Source: JAPEKQ01 sp964516845 (GTDB lineage: Bacteria > Joyebacterota > Joyebacteria > Joyebacterales > Joyebacteraceae). Taken from it: a stretch of 56,347 nucleotides of DNA. The stretch spans positions 1-56,347 of the forward strand of contig CAZEXP010000012.1 in NCBI GenBank assembly GCA_964516845.1, read 5' to 3'. The position numbers and the translations under genes are program-made. Of the stretch, positions 50,780 through 56,347 are shown one piece after another. The notes under the pieces are model-generated. The model was not told the DNA's origin and searched no databases. It worked only from the letters and a program-made list of their open reading frames with translations. Every line of letters starts with the position of its first letter. Positions within the stretch are counted from its first letter, which is position 1.

Positions 50780-51619
50780 CTATCCGCGGTTCCGCTTCGT
50801 GACGAAGTAGCCGATGTTCCCGAGCAGAATGAATCCGATGACAAGAAGGTGCGCCCACTGCTGCGCGGGCATGCCTCGCGTGCCGAGTCCGGGATGTCCG
50901 ATGAGTGTTTCGTATTCCGCCGCGCCCTTGAGGCCTCCGACGAGTCCCTCGATCTGATTCGACTGTAGATACGGGTACGCGTCGGGCGCCATGACCGCCG
51001 TCGTCCCGAATGCCATCCGCTGATTGAACCTCGCCTGCGCGTATCGGATCCAGTAGTCGATCACGGCTCCGTGTTCGAAGCCGAACAGCATGTCGATGTC
51101 CTCGTACGAGTGGACGCCGTCCATGACGGGCAGGTCGTCGACCCGGAGACCCTGGTAGTCGGTATCGAAGAAGTCCCGGATCTCGCGCCCCATCCCGATC
51201 ATGACCGCGATATAGCCGGGGCGGTACCCGAGGTCCACGTAGTCCGTGCCGTAGCTCTTCCCGTACTCGGCCGCGACCTCCTCGAGCGCCATGTGGCCCA
51301 GCGGCAGTCCGATCGCGATGTGACCGAGCATGACGACGCGGACGTCCTTCGCGAAGGCCTGCCGGAGCACCGAACGGAGCATCGGCATCAGCTCGGGCGC
51401 CGACGTCGCGTCGAAGTCGATCGAGATCAGGAGGACGTCTCCCGCCTCGAGTGAAGCCACCGCGTCATAGGCGCGCTGCACCGGCGCCGTCGGCTTGATC
51501 TCGCCTCCGACGTTGAGGAGCATAGGCAGCGTCACGCAGATCAGGAGGATCAGGAAGATGATCCTCCTGTCGAGCGTGTTCATGGCTTCCCAGAAACCTC
51601 TCTTGCCTTCAGTCGACAC
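50780..51619 (-). CDS. Membrane-anchored protein of four-gene cluster, large soluble domain
   Basis: 279 residues from the GTG at 51619, which has AGGAG seven bases upstream; the ATG at 51583 (MNTLDRR) is the alternative. One N-terminal helix (RRIIFLILLICVTLPML), a ~200-residue presumably extracytoplasmic domain and a C-terminal helix (HLLVIGFILLGNIGYFV) ending in basic KRNRG. The soluble part has alternating strands and helices (DVLLISIDFDATSAPEL, DVRVVMLGHIA, DYVDLGYRPGYIAVMIGMG), a Rossmann-like pattern. No known family recognised. 72 bases follow the upstream cluster gene. Confidence 0.75.
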   Translation of the reverse strand: MSTEGKRGFWEAMNTLDRRIIFLILLICVTLPMLLNVGGEIKPTAPVQRAYDAVASLEAGDVLLISIDFDATSAPELMPMLRSVLRQAFAKDVRVVMLGHIAIGLPLGHMALEEVAAEYGKSYGTDYVDLGYRPGYIAVMIGMGREIRDFFDTDYQGLRVDDLPVMDGVHSYEDIDMLFGFEHGAVIDYWIRYAQARFNQRMAFGTTAVMAPDAYPYLQSNQIEGLVGGLKGAAEYETLIGHPGLGTRGMPAQQWAHLLVIGFILLGNIGYFVTKRNRG

Positions 51620-51691
51620 TCTGGCTCTCCTGACCACCGAGGAACGGCGGTCGGTCCTGCGGCCGTCGCCCGGGGGCGGCGGGCACGGGAC

Positions 51692-52324
51692 CTACGACAG
51701 GTAGCTCCGCTCGATACCGAGAATGATGCGGAGCGACATCGAGACTGCGCCGAGCGCCGCCCCGATCTGGATACCTCGTTTCGCCGCCAGCTGCGGCACG
51801 TCCATGATCCACTCCTGCGCGTCCGGGAAGAAGCTTGATATCGCGGCGCCGATGGGCACGCGGCCAAGCATCACGATGACGGCGGAGACGAGGAGCAGCG
51901 TGGCGACGGTGTTCCTGGCGCGGAACGCGCGGTACGAGGCCGACGCGATGAAGAATGCCAGGAGCGCGAACATCGTGCCCTGGAGCGGCACGATCGTATA
52001 CGTGTAGATGAACATGAACGGCGACTGCATGTGGAACGGGCTGCCGTGGTGTACGCGGCCGAGAACACCGAGGACGACCGTGGCCGCGAACCCGATCAGG
52101 AGGATGACACTGTGCCACCACCCGGAGTTCTTCCGCCCGACCTTGCGCGCATGCGAGCGCAGAAGGTTGTCGACGCCGAGGAGCATCGTGAAGCCCGAGA
52201 CGATCGAGAACCAGATGAGCAACCGCTGCTCGAGCGCGCCGAATGGCTCGTGCGGCACGAAGAACGAGATGACGAGAAAGACCCCCGTCAGGAATGTGAT
52301 GGCAAGCGGTATCGAACGCTTCAT
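51692..52324 (-). CDS. Six-helix membrane protein of four-gene cluster
   Basis: 210 residues; ATG at 52324 with GGAG/AGAGGA upstream, 13 bases after the DUF6754-type gene. About six hydrophobic helices (LAITFLTGVFLVISFFV, LLIWFSIVSGFTMLL, SVILLIGFAATVVLGV and others). A polar loop HHGSPFHMQSPF between helices and a C-terminal LGIERSYLS are the most distinctive parts. Unrecognised family; always-adjacent partners are suggested by the tight spacing. Confidence 0.75.
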   Translation of the reverse strand: MKRSIPLAITFLTGVFLVISFFVPHEPFGALEQRLLIWFSIVSGFTMLLGVDNLLRSHARKVGRKNSGWWHSVILLIGFAATVVLGVLGRVHHGSPFHMQSPFMFIYTYTIVPLQGTMFALLAFFIASASYRAFRARNTVATLLLVSAVIVMLGRVPIGAAISSFFPDAQEWIMDVPQLAAKRGIQIGAALGAVSMSLRIILGIERSYLS

Positions 52325-52337
52325 TCCTCTACCACTC

Positions 52338-53696
52338 CTATCCGCCTGCGAGCCAGGTCTTCACGGCGTCGAAGACGCGCGCCGGCCCCGAGCTTCCGTC
52401 CGGCGTGATGACGTATCCGACCGTTCCGACCACGACGGCCGCGACGATGAGCACTACGATCCAGAACTTCGCGAAGTCCTGCCCCTTGAGGCTCCCAAGC
52501 ATGACCGGTTCGTGAGAGAGGTAGCTCGATGCGGCGAAGAGCTCCTCGCCGATGAGCGTGTAGTCGCACGCCGCGACGAAGAACGGAAGCTGCGACGTCT
52601 CCTTGGTTCCCGAGATCTGGATGGCGCCGATCTCATGTCCGGTCTCGGCGAGGATGAGTGATTCGGCGGCGAAGTAGCCGAGGAGGAAGACGGCCTCCGG
52701 GCGCTCGCGCACCATGATGCCGTCGACACCCGCGGTGTATCCGAACTGGTCGTACGTGAGATAGGAGACGCTCGTCGGATCGTATCGGTCGGACTGGCCC
52801 GCCTCGGCGTAGGCCTGTTTGACGATCTCCTGCGCCGTCGTCATAACGATCGGGTCGGCGGTCGGGACGATGAGTGGTGTGCCGTGCTGCGCCACCTTCT
52901 TCGCGACGTGCGCCAGGATCGTGAGGGCGGCCAGTGTGCTGATCTCGCTGACGGTCTCGATCCCGGGAACGTAGAGGACGGGACGACCCATCTCGGTGGC
53001 GCGGCCGACGGCGTCGTCGACGGCCTCGAGACCGGGGATGCGGCGGATGTAGAGATCGGTACCGGTTCGTGCGCGCGCGATGTAGTACATCACCGCTCCG
53101 CAGACGAACAGCATGGCGACCAGGTCCTTGAGCCTCGACGTGGCGAACCACTGAGCGGTGGCCGTGGCTGAATCGCTCGCGATGGAGTCGGCGAACCCGC
53201 CGGATGAGCCGGCGGGGGAGAGGGCACGGACGATGTACTGATACGCGATGCCATCATCCGCCGTATCGTCGACGAACCGACGGTCGGTCACGGGAGCATC
53301 GCCGACAACGACGGGCTCCTCGCCGGGAGCGAACCTGAGGATCTCAAAGATCGAGGCCGCTGCCCGCGCGCCGCCGTCAGTCGCCGGTGTGTCGTCCATC
53401 TCCCACGTGACCAGGAGCGCGCCGCCACCGTCATCGGGAACATCCTCGGCGACCACGCCGAACGGGCAGCGCACGGCCATCTCCTGAGCTTCGACGGCGT
53501 CCCCGGTCAGCCCGAGTGCGGTCGGCGTCAAGAGGACGGTGCTGGGATCGTCGATGAGGCGTTCCCCTGTATCAGAAAGGGCGTTCCCGCTCGTGAGAGC
53601 GAGAACGCCCAGAACCACCATCACCACGACGTGAACGGAAGTGCGCCGCATTGACGCGGAGCAGTATCGGTTCGGTGTCGCAGCGAGTCTGTTCAA
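52338..53696 (-). CDS. DUF6754-type membrane protein with FN3-like domain, first gene of four-gene cluster
   Basis: 452 residues. TTG at 53696 has AAGGAG seven bases upstream, inside the end of the aminotransferase gene one base away; the ATG at 53651 lacks an SD. Signal peptide (hydrophobic ~21-36), a fibronectin-III-like domain (~72-165, ALLVTWEMDD ... AYQYIVRALSPAG), a membrane helix (~190-208), a ~200-residue domain that should be cytoplasmic (TGTDLYIRRIPGLEAVDDAVGRATEMGRPVLYVPGI ...) and a second helix (~411-431) with a short tail. This matches my recollection of DUF6754 proteins; function unknown. The first of four membrane genes with gaps of 13, 72 and 15 bases. Confidence 0.75.
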   Translation of the reverse strand: MNRLAATPNRYCSASMRRTSVHVVVMVVLGVLALTSGNALSDTGERLIDDPSTVLLTPTALGLTGDAVEAQEMAVRCPFGVVAEDVPDDGGGALLVTWEMDDTPATDGGARAAASIFEILRFAPGEEPVVVGDAPVTDRRFVDDTADDGIAYQYIVRALSPAGSSGGFADSIASDSATATAQWFATSRLKDLVAMLFVCGAVMYYIARARTGTDLYIRRIPGLEAVDDAVGRATEMGRPVLYVPGIETVSEISTLAALTILAHVAKKVAQHGTPLIVPTADPIVMTTAQEIVKQAYAEAGQSDRYDPTSVSYLTYDQFGYTAGVDGIMVRERPEAVFLLGYFAAESLILAETGHEIGAIQISGTKETSQLPFFVAACDYTLIGEELFAASSYLSHEPVMLGSLKGQDFAKFWIVVLIVAAVVVGTVGYVITPDGSSGPARVFDAVKTWLAGG

Positions 53697-53697
53697 G

Positions 53698-55059
53698 CTA
53701 GATCTCCTTCGACGACGCTTCGATCGCTGACAGGGCCAGGTCGATCTCCTCGGCCGTCACGTTGAGCGGCGGACGGAACCGGATGGCGATCGGGCCGGCC
53801 GGAAGAGCCATCAGCAGCCGCCCGCGCATCCTGCCAAGCAGGTCGTCGCGCATCTCGGTGGCCGGAAGATCGAACGCGCACATCAGCCCACGGCCGCGGA
53901 TGTTCGTTATCTTGCCACCGGAGGCGCCGGCGATCGCGTGCAGCCCCTTGCGGAAGCGCTCACCCATTGCTGCAGCGTTCGCCACCAGACCATCTTCGTC
54001 GATGATCTCAAGGTACCGCTGGCAGCGTACCATGTCAATGAGGTTGCCGCCCCAGGTCGAATTGATGCGGGACGATACGACGAAGACGTTGTCCTTGACC
54101 TCGTCGATGCGATCGGTCGCCATGATGCCGCAGATCTGCGTCTTCTTGCCGAAGCAGACGATGTCCGGCGTCATCCCGAGCTGCTGGTAGCACCACATCG
54201 TGCCGGTGAGCCCCAGGCCGGTCTGGACCTCGTCGAAGACGAGCAGTGCGTCGTTGTCGTCGGCCAGCTTCCTGAGAGCCTGCATGAACTCGGGACGGAA
54301 GTGGTTGTCGCCGCCCTCGCCCTGGATCGGCTCGATGATCATGCATGCGATGTCGTTCGGGTTCTCGGCGAACGCCTTCTCGATCTGCGCGAGCGACTCG
54401 CGCTCGAGTTCCTCGGTCGCCTTGAGATTCTCCCCCTCGAGCGGGTACTTCGCCTTCGGGTTGAGGACGCGCGGCCACTCGAACTTCGGGAAGAACTGGG
54501 TCTTCCGCGGGTCGAACGTGTTGGTGAGCGTGAGCGTGTAGCCGGTTCTGCCGTGGAACGCCTGCTTGAAGTGGAGGGCCTTCATTCCCCTGAGCTCGCT
54601 CTCGGGCATGTCGGCGCTGTTGATGCCCGCGGCAATGTTCTTGCGGACCTTCCAGTCGAACGCGGTCTTGAGAGCGTTCTCGACGGCCAGCGCGCCGCCG
54701 GAGATGAAGAACAGATGCTTCATCTCGGAGGGCACCGCGACCCTGCCGAACGTCTCGACGAACTCCGCCATCTCCGCCGTGTAGAGGTCCGAGTTCGAGG
54801 GCTTGTTGACAGCCACCCGTCCCAGCTTCGCGAGGAACTCGGGTTCCATGAGACGAGGGTGGTTGAATCCGATAGGCGATGATGCGAAGCATGTGAAAAA
54901 GTCGAGGTAGTCCTTGCCCGACTTCGAATCGCGCAGGTACGCACCCTTGCTCTTCTCGAGGTCCATGACGATGTCGAAACCATCGGCGAGCATCAGCCTG
55001 CCGATCGTCGAGTGGACCTTGCCCGGTGCGACCGCACTGACGAATCTCTTCTCCGTCAT
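53698..55059 (-). CDS. lat: L-lysine 6-aminotransferase (class III PLP enzyme)
   Basis: 453 residues from the ATG at 55059, five bases after GGAGG. It follows the mycobacterial lysine epsilon-aminotransferase (Rv3290c type) closely: FFISGGALAVENALKTAFDWKV, FHGRTGYTLTLTNT, EPIQGEGGDNHFR, VFDEVQTGLGLTG, the PLP-Lys region CFGKKTQICGIM, SRINSTWGGNLIDMVR and RGRGLMCAFDLP. It converts lysine plus 2-oxoglutarate to allysine/piperideine-6-carboxylate and glutamate. The product is the same as that of the lysine dehydrogenase at 22012-23160. It directly precedes the four-gene membrane cluster, with one base between its stop and the next start. Confidence 0.9.
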   Translation of the reverse strand: MTEKRFVSAVAPGKVHSTIGRLMLADGFDIVMDLEKSKGAYLRDSKSGKDYLDFFTCFASSPIGFNHPRLMEPEFLAKLGRVAVNKPSNSDLYTAEMAEFVETFGRVAVPSEMKHLFFISGGALAVENALKTAFDWKVRKNIAAGINSADMPESELRGMKALHFKQAFHGRTGYTLTLTNTFDPRKTQFFPKFEWPRVLNPKAKYPLEGENLKATEELERESLAQIEKAFAENPNDIACMIIEPIQGEGGDNHFRPEFMQALRKLADDNDALLVFDEVQTGLGLTGTMWCYQQLGMTPDIVCFGKKTQICGIMATDRIDEVKDNVFVVSSRINSTWGGNLIDMVRCQRYLEIIDEDGLVANAAAMGERFRKGLHAIAGASGGKITNIRGRGLMCAFDLPATEMRDDLLGRMRGRLLMALPAGPIAIRFRPPLNVTAEEIDLALSAIEASSKEI

Positions 55060-55359
55060 TGCTGCCTCCATGTGACGCTCGGTGTCATTGAGTCTCTCGA
55101 TCGCGCATGTCTCGTCCAATGCCGTCGGACGATCCTGCGCGGGCGCACTCCGTGCGCCGGACCGCGTTCAGGGGAGCACCGGTACCCTACGACGCGGTCA
55201 AGATATCAATGGTATCAATCGAGAGGGGCGAGTTCCACACCAATCTCTTGTGCCGTCATCGGAACCGCGCGCTGGAGGGCGGCCCGGGCCGAGCCCGCTG
55301 GACATCGCGGTCCATGAGCGCGGCTCGTTCTGCGGTCGGGCCGACACGGGGCCGGCGTT
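55060..55359. other. Intergenic region of 300 bases upstream of lat
   Basis: Between the IF-2B-like stop and the lat start. It contains a short AT-rich patch with a direct repeat TATCAAT at 55204-55210 and 55213-55219. On the minus strand each copy contains TTGATA, a fair -35, but I find no matching -10. No plausible gene and no strong terminator hairpin. Confidence 0.5.
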
Positions 55360-56256
55360 CTACAGCCCCGAAGGGGGAGTCCGGTCGAACAGGACCCGCA
55401 GCAGCGACGGCGGCACGGGCTTCTTCGAGATCCGGGCTGCGGTCTGCTCAGGTGTCATGAGACCGTCGCCCGTGATGACGCCGGTGATGAGCGTGAGGGG
55501 GACGGCCTCGAACAGAGAGTCGCCGCCGGACGTCCCTTCGAGGCGTTTGGGTGCGAGCGCGGCGGAGATAAGCCTCTCCTCCGTGGCCGCCGCGAGGAAC
55601 GGAACGCCCGCGTCAGCGGCCGCTCGCGCGGCGGCGCGGACGCCCGCCTTTCCGACGAACTCCTCCTGGGAGACGCGGTCGGCGCCGACGAGGACGAGAT
55701 CGACACCAGCGATCATTCCGGGAAGCGCGTCGTCCGCCACGACGTCGACGGGAATGCCCAGTGCGCGGAGCCTCTCCGCCTGTGCTACTCCCTCCATGGC
55801 CGGTCGCGATTCCGCCGCCGTCACCGACAGCGTTCGCCCCGTGGATCTCGCGCCCCGGAGCAAGGCCATCACGCACTCGCTCGCGCTCAGCGTGGCGACC
55901 GTGGAGCACGCGGGGAGGGCGGACGCTCCCTCGCGGACGAGCGACTCGATGCCGTCGTCCATCTCGTCGATGAAGCTGGAGAGTTCCATTGGGACAGCTC
56001 GCTTGAGTGTCTCCGCGCCGACGCCGGAGAGGACCAGACGTTCGGCGATCGAGAGCGCCTTGCCCGCCAGGTTGATCAGAGGCGCCATCTCACGCTGTGC
56101 GGTCGTCAGTTCGCGGCACGCGGCCTGGAGTTCGTTCCAGAATTCCCCGGGGTCGCCGGCTGTCGAGTTGATGAGAGCTTCGGAGAGGATCTCTGCTGCG
56201 CTGCGGGTCAGAGCCGTGGCGCCGGAGGTGTTGTCGTGTGCCAGTTCCTCGAACAT
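55360..56256 (-). CDS. IF-2B / ribose-1,5-bisphosphate isomerase-like protein
   Basis: 298 residues; ATG after GGAGGCAGC. The helical N-terminal part is followed by the IF-2B core: STVATLSASECVMALLRGA, LSVTAAESRPAMEG, IPVDVVADDALPGMIAGVDLVLVGADRVSQEEFVGKAG and FLAAATEERLI. These correspond to eIF-2B alpha/MtnA-type sugar-phosphate isomerases; the GADRV stretch holds the catalytic-site Asp. A ribose-1,5-bisphosphate or related isomerase role is plausible, not shown. It follows a permease gene by 34 bases. Confidence 0.85.
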   Translation of the reverse strand: MFEELAHDNTSGATALTRSAAEILSEALINSTAGDPGEFWNELQAACRELTTAQREMAPLINLAGKALSIAERLVLSGVGAETLKRAVPMELSSFIDEMDDGIESLVREGASALPACSTVATLSASECVMALLRGARSTGRTLSVTAAESRPAMEGVAQAERLRALGIPVDVVADDALPGMIAGVDLVLVGADRVSQEEFVGKAGVRAAARAAADAGVPFLAAATEERLISAALAPKRLEGTSGGDSLFEAVPLTLITGVITGDGLMTPEQTAARISKKPVPPSLLRVLFDRTPPSGL

Positions 56257-56290
56257 GCTGCCTCCACGGACCGGTTCCGTCCGGGAGGCG

Positions 56291-56347
56291 CTACGCGTAG
56301 CGGGAGATGGCCTCGATCGGGTCGAGGCGGGAGGCCTTCGCCGCGGG
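56291..56347 (-). CDS. FtsX/MacB-type ABC transporter permease, C-terminal tail (partial)
   Basis: Only the last 18 codons are in the window. They read P-A-A-K-A-S-R-L-D-P-I-E-A-I-S-R-Y-A, then TAG at 56293-56291. The A-S-R-L-D-P-I-E-A-I-x-x-Y ending is characteristic of MacB/LolC/FtsX-like permeases. The rest of the gene lies beyond the right edge. Confidence 0.75.
   Translation of the reverse strand, partial: PAAKASRLDPIEAISRYA

Noticed and set aside
55204..55219. Direct repeat TATCAAT considered as a promoter or operator for lat
   Set aside because: TTGATA elements are present on the minus strand but no -10 box occurs at a usable distance; two short copies are weak evidence.

Overview
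The window is GC-rich, densely coded bacterial chromosome with strong Shine-Dalgarno (SD) sequences and frequent GTG/TTG starts. I see no rRNA, tRNA, CRISPR array, transposase or phage gene. Three large secreted proteins end in the same FlgD-like Ig-type C-terminal domain, and one is a gingipain-type (C25) protein. With the peptidase-rich content this points to an uncultured lineage of the FCB group (Eisenbacteria/Krumholzibacteria/Latescibacteria-like). That placement is inference; no phylogenetic marker is present.

Layout. 1-4255 (+): 3' part of a C25 protein and an M14 carboxypeptidase, both with FlgD-like tails. 4352-11480 (-): ferritin-like protein, AddB and AddA. 11729-15042: a [4Fe-4S] ferredoxin (+) facing nth, iorB and iorA (-). 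15215-19947 (-): two paralogous lipoproteins, glutamine synthetase and RmlB. 20323-24716: a PruA/aminoadipate-semialdehyde-type dehydrogenase (+) convergent with lysine 6-dehydrogenase, an SSS-family symporter and a 32-residue membrane protein coupled to the symporter (-). 24773-27511 (-): secreted metallophosphoesterase with FlgD-like tail. 27719-36473 (+): DUF4870 protein, lipoprotein, short methyltransferase, EamA transporter, 2-hydroxyacid dehydrogenase, ferredoxin-like protein, amidohydrolase, M20 peptidase, outer-membrane-like protein and an ATL-DUF2461 fusion. 36645-46706 (+): M3 peptidase, methyltransferases, a GT4 glycosyltransferase, S9 peptidase, Ni-type superoxide dismutase with a signal peptide, DUF3795 and DUF374 proteins. 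46747-48974 (-): TrkA/TrkH. 49137-50129 (+): double GNAT protein. 50126-55059 (-): lysine 6-aminotransferase followed by a tightly packed four-gene membrane cluster of unknown function (DUF6754-type). 55360-56347 (-): IF-2B-like protein and the tail of an FtsX/MacB-type permease.

Theme. Secreted and cytosolic peptidases (C25, M14, M20, M3, S9), indolepyruvate:ferredoxin oxidoreductase, two alternative lysine epsilon-deaminating enzymes, a semialdehyde dehydrogenase and a Na+/solute symporter fit a protein- and amino-acid-degrading heterotroph. Low-potential iron-sulfur enzymes together with a ferritin-like protein and an exported NiSOD suggest an anaerobe or microaerobe that meets oxygen.

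The least explained items are the four-gene membrane cluster at 50126-53696, the 24-nt-period palindromic repeat arrays translated in frame inside two genes (35339-35386 and 46660-46727), the 32-residue symporter companion, and the NiSOD whose Ni-hook should be exposed by signal peptidase.
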